Positions 1-8,223 of a DNA stretch of 28,188 nt are shown one piece after another. A model generated the notes under the pieces. The model worked only from the letters and a program-made list of their open reading frames with translations, was not told the DNA's origin and did no database searches. How positions within the stretch are numbered: position 1 is the stretch's first letter; each line of letters starts with the position of its first letter. The translations under genes were made by a program, and so were the position numbers. The stretch covers positions 1 to 28,188 of the forward strand of contig JBCCFD010000041.1 in the NCBI GenBank assembly GCA_039029915.1, written 5' to 3'. This stretch comes from QQUD01 sp039029915 (GTDB lineage Bacteria; Chloroflexota; Anaerolineae; Promineifilales; Promineifilaceae).

Positions 1-2531
1 GATTTCTCAGGATGGACAAAGAGCTCGTAGGCGATGCGCTCGCCGGTGTAGCCTGTGCGCGTAATAATGACGTCAAACTCACCAAGCTGAGCTGGCAAGA
101 CGCCGCTCCAAGGTAGCTGGCTGATGCTTTGGGCGGTGTCCTCATCGGCCATGGCCATCAGAATGTTTTTGGATTGTGGTCCCTGTAGGGCTAAGTCCAC
201 GCGGCACTCATCACCGTATTGCAGGTCTCGTAAATCGCGAAGGGTGACGGGGTGCTGAATTTTGGCAAACGGCCGTTTTTCATCAATGCACACCTTCCCC
301 TCATTGACTGCGTTGAGCCACGCCCAATCTTTGTCATTGTTTGAGGCATTGACTACCAATAAGAATTTTTGAGGAGCAAGCCGATAGATGAACAGATCAT
401 CAATGACGTGCCCGTTGGGAAGCATCAAGAAGCTGTAGTGTGAGCGCCCAACTTTGAGCGAGAAGACTTGGTTGGCGGTCACTAAATCAAGAAACTCTTC
501 AACGTGCTCACCGCTGGCTTCAAAGACCCCCATGTGACTGACATCAAAGAGGCCTGCCGTTTGGCGAACCGCATTGTGTTCTTCGGTGACCGAGCTATAC
601 CAAACGGGCATATCATAGCCGCCAAAGGGAACCAATTTGGCGCCCATATCCCGATGGGTGGCGTGAAGATGGGTGGTTTTGAGCGGTGGATCGGCTGGCT
701 CTTCCCAACTAAATGAGGGTAAGGGAGCTTGGTCAGATTCGACTTGGTCTTTGCCAATGAAGTACGGTTTGGTGGGGTTTATGGCTCTGTTTGTGGCAGT
801 CTGGGCGTTGGAAACGGCCGTTTGTTTGACAACCACTGGCCCAGCCAGCTTGGCGTGCGGATCATCAAAGCGCACATACCCATCTGACAAATCAGATAAC
901 CAAACGGCCGTTTTCGCGGCAGTCTCACTGTCGGGGCACTGTAATTCGAATTCGGTAGCTGCTAGCTGAAGCAGCGTGCCGTCAAAATCCAAACCGGCGC
1001 CAAAAAGATGTGTATTTTGAGCCACCCCAGTTTGCAGGCTGGCCACGTCGCTGGTCAGCGCATGATGGAGGAACAGTTTGGCTTTTTTGCCGCGAATAGA
1101 AACGGCCGTTTCGTCAGAAGCCACAGGCTCGACCTGACGCAGCTGCCGAACAAGGGCGCGACCTCGTTCAAGGGCTTCAAAAGACACCTTGGCTCGAAGC
1201 TGTTTTTTCCCACCGCCACCCAGATAGGTGAACGGCGTGCAGCCTTGCAGCACGGTGGCGATCGCTTCAGCGAGCAAATCAACCTCAGCTGGCCCAAACC
1301 CCAGTTGGCTAATCCAAACCGTGCCTAATCGTAACCCAGTCGGATTAAGCGCCCCTTTATCACCGGGTATGGTGTTGCGATTCACTACAATACCGGCCAC
1401 GTCCAAAATGCGCGCTGCCATATCCCCTGATAGATGGACACCGCCGCTGGTGACGCTTTTGGTGTCGACAAGCAAGAGATGATTTTCAGACCCGCCGCCC
1501 ACAATTCGTAGCCCGTGTTCCTGTAATTTATCAGCCAGTCGCGCGGCATTTTCAACAATTCGCTGTTGCAGCGCTTTGAATGTCTCGCTTTGGGCGAGCT
1601 TTAAAGCAACGGCTAAGCCAGCCATCGTGTTAAGGTGAGGGCCGCCCTGTTCACCGGGGAATACAGCCCTATCGATTTTGCGAGCCAGCGTTTTTTTATG
1701 CGTCATAATCATGGCGCCGCGCGGGCCGCAAAGGCTTTTATGCGTCGTTGTGGAAACCACATCCGCAATCCCAATGGGGCTGGGGTGTCGGCCAGAAGCC
1801 ACTAAGCCTGAAATGTGGGCAATATCAGCCATCAAATAAGCACCGACTTTGTCAGCGATTTGCCGGAACCTTTGCCAATCGACGACGAACGGATAGGCGG
1901 AGAAGCCAGCGATGATTATTTGGGGCTGCGTTTCAACCGCAACGCGCTCAATTTCATCGTAATCCAGCTGCTCTGTTTTTGCATCAACGAAGTAGGCGAC
2001 GCCATTATAATGTTTCCCAGAGCGATTGATGCGCGTGCCGTGGGAAAGATGACCCCCATCGTTGAGATTTAACCCTAAAATTGTGTCTCCCGGTTTGAGT
2101 AACGCTGTGTAAATAGCGCTATTGGCCGGGGCACCACTGAGCGGCTGAACATTAACAAAAAGATTTTCAGGCTTAATACCGTTTGCGGCAAAAAGCTCCG
2201 CAGCTCGACGGCGGGTGAGTGCCTCAAGAATGTCTGCATATTCGACCCCTTTGTAATAACGCGGATCGCTATTGCGACGATAGATGGCTAGCTCATTGTC
2301 AATGTCTAAAATGGCTGATTCAGTTTGTTTACGGCTGGCTTCGCGCGGATACCCTTCTGCGTAAATATGGCCAAAGCTTGAGGCAACAGCTTGATGGACG
2401 GCCGTTGGCGTTTCGCTCTCTGAGGCAATTAAAATGATGGTTTCATCTTGCCGGTTTTGTTCTAAACTAATGAGCTGTTTTACCGCAGGATCAAGGGACT
2501 CTAAAGACCCATCGAAAATAAAGTTGTTCAT
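1..2531 (-). CDS. glyA-gcvT: Serine hydroxymethyltransferase-aminomethyltransferase (GlyA-GcvT) fusion, 3' end outside window
   Basis: One open frame of 843 codons runs off the left edge without a stop. The N-terminal ~430 residues are a PLP-dependent serine hydroxymethyltransferase (serine + THF to glycine + 5,10-methylene-THF): LIASES, YAEGYP, GGHLSHG, and the PLP lysine in STTTHKS at about residue 265. An insert of roughly 26 residues between YAEGYP and RYYKGVEY moves this lysine past the usual ~229. Residues ~430-615 form a linker that includes a GcvT-like degenerate segment (~476-556). From ~616 a glycine-cleavage T-protein begins, with VPFGGYDMPVWY, FDVSHMG and NGHVIDDL, keeping the aspartate expected in the folate site. 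Fusion would join two enzymes sharing methylene-THF and glycine. The start is ATG 2531 with GGAG seven bases upstream. The DUF1801 gene lies 68 bp upstream on the same strand. Domain calls are firm; the C-terminus is not visible. Confidence 0.93.
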   Translation of the reverse strand, partial: MNNFIFDGSLESLDPAVKQLISLEQNRQDETIILIASESETPTAVHQAVASSFGHIYAEGYPREASRKQTESAILDIDNELAIYRRNSDPRYYKGVEYADILEALTRRRAAELFAANGIKPENLFVNVQPLSGAPANSAIYTALLKPGDTILGLNLNDGGHLSHGTRINRSGKHYNGVAYFVDAKTEQLDYDEIERVAVETQPQIIIAGFSAYPFVVDWQRFRQIADKVGAYLMADIAHISGLVASGRHPSPIGIADVVSTTTHKSLCGPRGAMIMTHKKTLARKIDRAVFPGEQGGPHLNTMAGLAVALKLAQSETFKALQQRIVENAARLADKLQEHGLRIVGGGSENHLLLVDTKSVTSGGVHLSGDMAARILDVAGIVVNRNTIPGDKGALNPTGLRLGTVWISQLGFGPAEVDLLAEAIATVLQGCTPFTYLGGGGKKQLRAKVSFEALERGRALVRQLRQVEPVASDETAVSIRGKKAKLFLHHALTSDVASLQTGVAQNTHLFGAGLDFDGTLLQLAATEFELQCPDSETAAKTAVWLSDLSDGYVRFDDPHAKLAGPVVVKQTAVSNAQTATNRAINPTKPYFIGKDQVESDQAPLPSFSWEEPADPPLKTTHLHATHRDMGAKLVPFGGYDMPVWYSSVTEEHNAVRQTAGLFDVSHMGVFEASGEHVEEFLDLVTANQVFSLKVGRSHYSFLMLPNGHVIDDLFIYRLAPQKFLLVVNASNNDKDWAWLNAVNEGKVCIDEKRPFAKIQHPVTLRDLRDLQYGDECRVDLALQGPQSKNILMAMADEDTAQSISQLPWSGVLPAQLGEFDVIITRTGYTGERIAYELFVHPEK

Positions 2532-2599
2532 AAACTTCTCCAAGTGCTGGGGTGGGAAAATGCAGGGAAATTACATGGGAGAATAGCAGGGTTGCTGTT

Positions 2600-2989
2600 T
2601 TATTTTCCCAAAGCTTTCTTTCTCTCTTTATATGCTTGTTCAACGAGCGTGCGAATGGCTGGATTGCTGATCTCATCAAGCGCTCGCATTTTGATATGTC
2701 TCAACTTCTTTCCTGTTCCTTCCATAAGGCTGGCAGGGTCGGGCAGCAATGCCCCTTTGTAAAATCCAAGGTTGATCCATTTCTTATGGGGCATCACGTA
2801 AACATAGCCCTCGCTCATCTTTTTGGGGCCAACGCCAAACGTTGCTGCTCTATCCCCCAGACGAATCACTTCCGTGCTGTTGGGGTCAACTGCAAGTACA
2901 AGCTCACGCAATTTGATGATGATTGGTTTCAACTCTTCGGGAGTCATCGCCACGAGTTCTTCAAACGTTCCAAATTTTGTTTCAGACAT
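2600..2989 (-). CDS. DUF1801-family small protein
   Basis: A 129-aa soluble protein starting MSETKFG. The pattern PEELKPIIIKLRELV, then GYVYVMPHKKWINLGFYKGA and a basic C-terminus (GTGKKLRHIKMRALDEI) matches DUF1801/YdhG-like proteins, a small fold of unknown biochemical role related to iron-chaperone frataxin-like proteins. The frame is open 23 codons further upstream to 3058, but ATG 2989 is preferred: family homology begins there, and a TATAAT on the minus strand (2997-3002) ends 7 nt before it, implying a leaderless mRNA. The longer version would also overlap the divergent membrane-protein gene. It lies 68 bp upstream of the glyA-gcvT fusion on the same strand and may be co-transcribed; a functional link is not evident. 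Confidence 0.85.
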   Translation of the reverse strand: MSETKFGTFEELVAMTPEELKPIIIKLRELVLAVDPNSTEVIRLGDRAATFGVGPKKMSEGYVYVMPHKKWINLGFYKGALLPDPASLMEGTGKKLRHIKMRALDEISNPAIRTLVEQAYKERKKALGK

Positions 2990-2996
2990 GCCTGTT

Positions 2997-3004
2997 ATTA
3001 TACT
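2997..3004. promoter_or_regulatory. Overlapping divergent -10 elements (bidirectional, leaderless-type promoter)
   Basis: The minus strand reads TATAAT at 3002-2997 and the plus strand reads TATACT at 2999-3004. Each hexamer is followed by exactly 7 nt before an ATG (2989 on minus, 3012 on plus), so both transcripts would begin at or next to the start codon. A plus-strand TTGTTT at 2977-2982, with 16-nt spacing, is a fair -35. No good -35 was seen for the minus strand. No Shine-Dalgarno is present for either gene, which fits leaderless translation. Prediction only. Confidence 0.5.
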
Positions 3005-3011
3005 GTGAATC

Positions 3012-3206
3012 ATGAAATGGCGACGATTTTTTGAAAGAGCAGGTCTTGCCGCTGCCATCGCTTTTGTTGTGGCGGTTGCGCCCTTACCCGTTTGGACGCC
3101 AAGTTGGTTTCTTTATTGGCAGGTGCCGGCCGCTGTGTTTCTTTTGATTATTTATATTGGCAAGCTTCTTTTAGACACTATTGTTTTCCCCAAAAGCAAG
3201 AAATAA
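3012..3206 (+). CDS. Small two-helix membrane protein
   Basis: A 64-aa protein with a basic N-terminus (MKWRRFFERAG) and two hydrophobic stretches at about residues 11-28 and 32-56, ending in PKSKK. That is a typical two-pass inner-membrane protein with both ends cytoplasmic. The ORF is short, but it begins just after a promoter-like TATACT and does not overlap the preferred start of the divergent DUF1801 gene. Function unknown; no family recognised. It could be dismissed as a chance ORF, but the hydrophobic and charge pattern and the promoter position argue that it is real. Confidence 0.6.
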   Translation: MKWRRFFERAGLAAAIAFVVAVAPLPVWTPSWFLYWQVPAAVFLLIIYIGKLLLDTIVFPKSKK

Positions 3207-3304
3207 TTCTGCCCACTCAATAAACGATCTATTGACGATTGATTCATAGAGTCATGTTCAATCCTACTTGGGAGAAATTTCAAATTTTAGAAAGGAAAAC
3301 GAAC

Positions 3305-4747
3305 ATGTCTTTAAAAAAATCTAATCGCAGTAAACGGCCGTTATTCTTCCTCTTCCTGCTGCTAGGCATTGGCACCATCTGGCTTTATAGTCAATACGAT
3401 GCCGAGGCAGGCGGAACCGATCCCACAGATATTGATCTCAGCACCTTTTTTGGGGGAAGCGGAAATGAATGTGAATTTGGTCGGTGTTCGATAGCCATTG
3501 ATGATGATGGATCGATAATTGTTGCGGGGAGCACCCCGTCAACCGATATTCCACTGCAAAATCCCCTGTTTATTGACAGCGATGCTGGCTCAACAGCCGA
3601 TATTTTCGTCATGAAATTAACCCCTGATGGATCAAGCCTCGTCTTTAGTACCTACATTGGCAATGGAACTGCTCAAGGGATGAAGCTAGATGACGACGGT
3701 AATATTTATGTGGTTGGGTACTCCAGCGATGATAATTTCCCAACAACGAGCGATGCGTATGCTAACTGTGTTGGGAACGGGATTGATGCCGTTTTCTTTA
3801 AGCTAAATTCTACAGGGACATCGCTTGAATACAGCAGCTGTATTGGCGGTGCTGGTCGTGATGAGGCGCATGACATTGCCATCAATAGTCAAGGCCAGAT
3901 GATCATTGTCGGAGATACACTCTCAACAGATTTCCCGCTGCAAAGCCCTTATCAAAATACTGCCGGAGATGATGAGGATATTTTCCTAGCGAAACTGTCA
4001 ACAAACGGGTCAAGCTCTTCGCTGCTTTTTAGCACCTATTTTGGTGGTGATAGCCGGGACTACGGCTGGGGATTAGAAGTTGATGATGCCGATAATATTT
4101 ATATCGGTGGGCGGTCTTCCAGCGACGATTTCCCAACTACAGCCGGGGTAATTCAATCTGAGCGTTTGAGTAACGCTGGTACTGATTCGATTGTTGCTAA
4201 GTTTAGCAACGCAGGAAATTTACTGTATAGCACGTTTTATAACACGGTTAGCACCAGTGAAGCAGCCGATATTGCAGTTGACGATAACGGTAATTTATAT
4301 TTCGTGACGACTTGGGAGGAGGCGATAAAGCTCAATCCAACCGCCACCGAAATCCTATACTTTGTAGATTTGGACGACTTTTTTGTGCCGGTTGAAGGGA
4401 AGGCGCAGATTGCACTAGATGATGAGAATAATTTATACATTTTGGGACAAGACACGAGTAGCCAGAGTAATTTGGTTTTAACGGCCGTTCATCACACTGG
4501 TCGTGCAGTTTTCAGCCGGACGATAGGTGGTTCTGATATGGAAGATAGTATGGGATTGGCCCTGCGCCAAAATAATGATGAAGTGACGGCGTATTTGCTA
4601 GGGGTTTCAAAGTCGACAGATTTCCCAACCATTAACGCACTCTACCCCACCTTGGCCGGTGGCTTTGATATTGTGATTACAAACGTGACCGGCTTGGAAA
4701 CGGCCGTTCAATTTAACGAAATCTATTTGCCCTTAATGATCAGATAG
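3305..4747 (+). CDS. SBBP-repeat beta-propeller secreted protein with C-terminal YLPL motif
   Basis: 480 aa from ATG 3305, chosen because AAAGGA lies just upstream; an in-frame upstream ATG at 3239 lacks a site and would bury the signal sequence. A basic N-terminus and a single hydrophobic segment (PLFFLFLLLGIGTIWLY) indicate export. The body has about seven SBBP-type repeats: 'STFFGGSG...D-I-A-D--G-I-V-G-T-STDFPL' recurs (STYIGNG, SSCIGGAGRDEAHDIA, STYFGGDSRDYGWGLEVD, SRTIGGSDMEDSMGLAL), each followed by an FPT/FPL turn. SBBP repeats form a beta-propeller in extracellular proteins of Chloroflexota, Planctomycetes and others; a ligand is not predictable. The protein ends EIYLPLMIR, a short hydrophobic-LPL-basic tail. 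It carries three iterated palindromes (3333, 4480, 4699). Confidence 0.88.
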   Translation: MSLKKSNRSKRPLFFLFLLLGIGTIWLYSQYDAEAGGTDPTDIDLSTFFGGSGNECEFGRCSIAIDDDGSIIVAGSTPSTDIPLQNPLFIDSDAGSTADIFVMKLTPDGSSLVFSTYIGNGTAQGMKLDDDGNIYVVGYSSDDNFPTTSDAYANCVGNGIDAVFFKLNSTGTSLEYSSCIGGAGRDEAHDIAINSQGQMIIVGDTLSTDFPLQSPYQNTAGDDEDIFLAKLSTNGSSSSLLFSTYFGGDSRDYGWGLEVDDADNIYIGGRSSSDDFPTTAGVIQSERLSNAGTDSIVAKFSNAGNLLYSTFYNTVSTSEAADIAVDDNGNLYFVTTWEEAIKLNPTATEILYFVDLDDFFVPVEGKAQIALDDENNLYILGQDTSSQSNLVLTAVHHTGRAVFSRTIGGSDMEDSMGLALRQNNDEVTAYLLGVSKSTDFPTINALYPTLAGGFDIVITNVTGLETAVQFNEIYLPLMIR

Positions 4748-4777
4748 TTGCTCGGTGTCGTCAATTTAGAAAGTAAA

Positions 4778-4837
4778 AAGTAAAAAGTGATAAGTACGGC
4801 CCAAAATTTAGGGAGAATGACTTATCACTTTTTACTT
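4778..4837. repeat. 18-bp perfect inverted repeat (long hairpin) between genes
   Basis: The arm at 4778-4795 (AAGTAAAAAGTGATAAGT) is exactly reverse-complementary to 4820-4837, with a 24-nt loop. The left arm is preceded by a partial direct repeat of AAAGTAAAAAG. It follows the SBBP gene by 30 bp and could end its transcript or stabilise its 3' end, but the arms are AT-rich and no clean U tract follows. The remaining 150 bp up to the glycosyltransferase contain only a short palindrome (AACCTCAGAGGTT, near 4863). Confidence 0.7.
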
Positions 4838-4992
4838 GGTAACTGATGTGACGCGCTAAAAAACCTCAGAGGTTTGCACCAGCGGTACCGCGTAACGCCA
4901 GTTGGTAATTAAAAGAAGAAATCCTGTTGATTCGCTTCTCGCTTCTCTTTTCTCTCTACTCCCATTTCCCCATTCGTGATAATCTTCCCAAT

Positions 4993-6144
4993 ATGCATGT
5001 AGCTATCAACGGATATTTTTGGAATAAGATTAATTCAGGGAGCGGACAGTACACACGCTACCTTGTTTATTACCTCAATCGGTACGTTTCCGATTTGACA
5101 ATTAGCCTGATTTATCCAGTGCAGCCTGATGGGGTAGAGCCTGATAAGGTGCCCCCTAGCATAAACGTCATCAAAGTGCCTATTCGCGGTGGCAATCTGG
5201 GGAAAGTGCAGTTTGAGCAGACCATTTTCCCGCGAGAGTGCCAAAAAGTGGGGGCCGATGTAGCGCACGTGCCGTATTGGGGTGGCCCCCTGCAGTCACC
5301 GATTCCGCTGGTCGTAACGGTACATGATTTAACTACCATGCTGGTGCCCGAGTATCGGCGGGGCATGAAGGCCAGACTATACAACTCGCTGGTGGCAGCT
5401 AGCGCGCGGGGTGCCAACCATATCATCACTGATTCGCTGGCTAGTAAGCAAGATATTATCACCCATCTACAGATTCCAGAAGAAGATATCACCTCGATTT
5501 ACCTAGCCGCTGGTCCAGATTTTACAGAAGGAGATAACTCCCTGCTGGATATGGCGGTGCTGCGTAAATATGATCTGCCTGATTTTTACATCCTTTATTT
5601 AGGCGGATACGAACTGCATAAAAACGTGATGACGCTTCTTTTGGCGTGGTCGTACGTGGGGCAGGCCCTTGGAGAAGATTATCCGCTGGTACTGGCCGGT
5701 AAAAAGCCGGAAGAAGAGAGCGAGATTTACCCCGATTACGATTGGTACATTAAGCAGCTGCGCATTGATGAGTACGTGAAGTGGATTGGCTTTGTGGATG
5801 AAGAGGATAAACCGGTGCTGTATCGAAATGCCGAAACGTTTGTCTTTCCTAGCCGAAATGAGGGGTTTGGCCTGCCGGTGCTTGAGGCGCTGTCTTGTGG
5901 GGTGCCGGTGGTTACTACGGATGCTAGCTCACTGCCGGAAGTGGTGGGTGATGCTGGCTTTACGATTGACCCTGACGATGCCCGCGCTATGGGCGGGGCC
6001 ATTATTGCTACCATTATGCAAGAAAATTTGGCAGCTGACCTGCGCCAAAAAGCGAGCAGGCAGGCGGAGAAGTTTAGCTGGCAAGAAACGGCCGTTCAGA
6101 CCGCGCTTGTCTATGATAAAGTCGCCAACAAATCCAAATCTTGA
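4993..6144 (+). CDS. GT4-family glycosyltransferase
   Basis: 383 aa from ATG 4993; the frame is open to a TTG at 4927, but homology begins at MHVAINGYFW. The N-terminal Rossmann half has the donor/acceptor loop GSGQYTRYLVYYL and the VVTVHDLTTM segment typical of GT4 mannosyl/glucosyl transferases. The C-terminal half has ILYLGGYELHKN (GG-x-x-x-KN type nucleotide-sugar site), VLAGKK, FVFPSRNEGFGLPVLEAL with the E-x7-E pair at residues 290 and 298, and GVPVVTTDASSLPEVVGDAG. It transfers a hexose from a nucleotide-activated donor (retaining); the acceptor, probably a cell-envelope or exopolysaccharide glycan, is unknown. No other glycan genes are adjacent. No clear Shine-Dalgarno; the ATG is preceded by GATAAT, so leaderless expression is possible. 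Confidence 0.92.
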   Translation: MHVAINGYFWNKINSGSGQYTRYLVYYLNRYVSDLTISLIYPVQPDGVEPDKVPPSINVIKVPIRGGNLGKVQFEQTIFPRECQKVGADVAHVPYWGGPLQSPIPLVVTVHDLTTMLVPEYRRGMKARLYNSLVAASARGANHIITDSLASKQDIITHLQIPEEDITSIYLAAGPDFTEGDNSLLDMAVLRKYDLPDFYILYLGGYELHKNVMTLLLAWSYVGQALGEDYPLVLAGKKPEEESEIYPDYDWYIKQLRIDEYVKWIGFVDEEDKPVLYRNAETFVFPSRNEGFGLPVLEALSCGVPVVTTDASSLPEVVGDAGFTIDPDDARAMGGAIIATIMQENLAADLRQKASRQAEKFSWQETAVQTALVYDKVANKSKS

Positions 6145-6223
6145 TCTAAAAATGAACTAAATCACCACCCGAAGCGTTATCCCAGTAGAATGATAGCCTG
6201 TGGCTAATGAACTGGAGAATTGC

Positions 6224-8083
6224 ATGATGATGAAATGGTTTCGTTGTATTCTTTGCTTGGGTTTATTTTTATCTGTGGCGTGTCTAGCGAGTGAGCCAGA
6301 AGAGATGGTCAGCATCACCCCGCCACTGTTGCCCACAGCGACATCAATGCCCACTGTTGAACCAAGCTTGATGCTCCCCCCGACGGCGACACAAACGGCC
6401 GTTTCCCCCACACCTATCCTAACACACACACCCTTACCCACAGCGACGAATACAGTGACGCCAACAGCAACAGCCGTCCCATTTCAGCCTGAATTTATTA
6501 ATTGGGAGTCTCCTGAGGACCTGCCCGGTTTAATAAGCCGTTCCGGTGGCGGGATAGCTGGGATTGCTGGCAATGATGAGGTGATTTGGGCACTCATTGG
6601 GCGTGAACTGGTTGGCATTGATATGTTGGCCGAGGGAGGGCCACAGGTTGTGGGAACGCTGGTGGTGCCATTCTATACGCGAACGCTTTATGCGCACAAC
6701 CAGTTTATTATCGCAGTAACCGATCAAATTTTTGTCATTGATGTGTCAGACCCGACTGCGCCAAAAGGGGAATATTCGATCAGCGGTCTGGGGGAGTTTA
6801 CTCTGCGTCAAAATGAGGCAGGCGCGCTTTTTGTGAAGGATTCGGCTGGCGAATGGTGGCGCTTTTTGCCCCAAGAGCACCCTGAACTGCGCTTTTTGCT
6901 CGCTGAAGAATTTCCCCAACCCGCTTCAACCCAAGCGCTAGAGCGATGGCTCGGAACGGCCGTTCCCAACCCGATGTTTATTGAACAGCTTGGTGATAGC
7001 CAGAATCGCTTGTTTGTGATTGACTGGATCGGTGACCCAATTTTGATTGAAAATACCGTTTATTTTGCTTTACCAACGTTGACCTCAGCCCTTTTGATTG
7101 CCGCAGACGGTACCGATAGAGAGAATTTGCAACTCATCAGCGTTTACGAATCTTTCAACACCACACTGCAGGCGTATCAATCTGGTGCACTTATCACCGG
7201 CATTGGGGGCGGGGATGGCCCTGCTCAGGGATACAGCCTGATTGACGTGCAGTCGCTTGAGACGCCGAGATTGTTGGGCAATCTGCCAATCGGTTCACAG
7301 CCTTTTGTGCTAGACGGCCGTTATCTCTACATGGGCAGACACCCCGGCGTATCAAAATTTGATTGGCTGACAGCCCCCAACCTAGCGCCTATTGAAACAG
7401 TAAGCTCGCCAAGGTCTGAAAATACGATTGCGAATCAGCGAATGGTTGTGAAACATCCTAATCGTGATTTGCTGCTACTTGTAAACGGCACCCATGCTGG
7501 AGAAGAAAAGAACATTGAACTGGTGGAAACTGACCCTACTTTAAATTTCGTTGGTCAAATTAGGACAAATCAAATATTGGCAGTGGCTGCTTATAATGAT
7601 GTGGTTTACGTGTTAGAACCTGAGCAGCTGCGTCTGTTTGATATTCAAAACAGAGCTGAGGCTGTGGAAATTGGAGCCTATCCTTTTATTCAAGCGGGCC
7701 AACCGCCTGTTAAGGTGCTGTCGATGACGTCAATCATCGAGGACACCAACGGCCGTTTATCTCTTCCCATCCTGACCAATCAAATGGTGCTGCTTTTGGA
7801 CGTAACCGAGCCAGATGCCCTCACTGAGCGAGGGCAATACCTGCTTCCAAACGAATGTCAAACATCAGCGCCGTGGTCCATTCAGCAAATAGAATTCACG
7901 CTTTATCTGCGTTTCCCCCAGTGCCCTATTCAGCAGATTGATTTGACCCATCCTGAGGCACCCATCCTTTTAAATGAGCTGCCTATTTCGGCTCCCTTTT
8001 TAATTGCAGATGGCGTGCTGTTTGCCCAAAATTTAGGCCGACTTGAAATTTATGACTTACAAATATTGTTGAATAAGCAATAA
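6224..8083 (+). CDS. Lipoprotein with Pro/Thr linker and LVIVD-type beta-propeller
   Basis: 619 aa from ATG 6224, with GGAG seven bases upstream; a GTG at 6200 is in frame but less likely. The N-terminus is a lipoprotein signal (hydrophobic core, then SVAC, Cys20). Residues ~25-85 are a Pro/Thr/Ala-rich spacer (PTATSMPT, PTATQTAVSPTP, PTATNTVTPTATAVP) that would hold the domain away from the membrane. The rest is beta-rich with repeats such as FVIDVSDPTAPK, YSLIDVQSLETPRLLG and LLLDVTEPDALTERG, recalling LVIVD propeller repeats. A surface-exposed propeller is likely; a partner or ligand cannot be named. Four iterated palindromes lie in it (6394, 6955, 7314, 7748), one inside the spacer. Confidence 0.85.
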   Translation: MMMKWFRCILCLGLFLSVACLASEPEEMVSITPPLLPTATSMPTVEPSLMLPPTATQTAVSPTPILTHTPLPTATNTVTPTATAVPFQPEFINWESPEDLPGLISRSGGGIAGIAGNDEVIWALIGRELVGIDMLAEGGPQVVGTLVVPFYTRTLYAHNQFIIAVTDQIFVIDVSDPTAPKGEYSISGLGEFTLRQNEAGALFVKDSAGEWWRFLPQEHPELRFLLAEEFPQPASTQALERWLGTAVPNPMFIEQLGDSQNRLFVIDWIGDPILIENTVYFALPTLTSALLIAADGTDRENLQLISVYESFNTTLQAYQSGALITGIGGGDGPAQGYSLIDVQSLETPRLLGNLPIGSQPFVLDGRYLYMGRHPGVSKFDWLTAPNLAPIETVSSPRSENTIANQRMVVKHPNRDLLLLVNGTHAGEEKNIELVETDPTLNFVGQIRTNQILAVAAYNDVVYVLEPEQLRLFDIQNRAEAVEIGAYPFIQAGQPPVKVLSMTSIIEDTNGRLSLPILTNQMVLLLDVTEPDALTERGQYLLPNECQTSAPWSIQQIEFTLYLRFPQCPIQQIDLTHPEAPILLNELPISAPFLIADGVLFAQNLGRLEIYDLQILLNKQ

Positions 8084-8194
8084 AGTGAAACGAAGTTCCT
8101 GCTTTGAATAAAACGACGGCTGCAATCTTCGTTTCCTTGAGGTTCCGAAGCTTTTAACCAACAAGGTTTTCAATTTAGAAACTTCGGAACACTA
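8083..8194. repeat. Dispersed palindromic intergenic repeat, copy A
   Basis: This lies between two convergent genes. Its left end AAGTGAAACGAAGTTCC is identical to the left end of copy B at 21917. Its right half (8142-8194) matches copy B apart from small gaps, sharing CAAGGTTTTCAA and GAAACTTCGGAACACT. It folds as two hairpins: GAAACGAAG (8087-8095) with CTTCGTTTC (8127-8135), and GTTCCGAAG (8142-8150) with CTTCGGAAC (8182-8190). The extra ~50 bp relative to copy B suggests a nested or tandem copy. No coding capacity, so it would move only in trans, as a MITE or REP. Confidence 0.7.
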
Positions 8195-8223
8195 AACTAA
8201 AAATTGAAAGGGGCAAATGCCGC

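Noticed and set aside
1055..1297. Minus-strand and plus-strand ORFs inside 482-2437
   Set aside because: They are shadows of the single long glyA-gcvT frame, which has clear domain motifs throughout.
2990..3058. Upstream extension of the DUF1801 gene to 3058
   Set aside because: It would overlap the divergent membrane-protein gene, and the added residues are basic, low-quality and precede the family homology.
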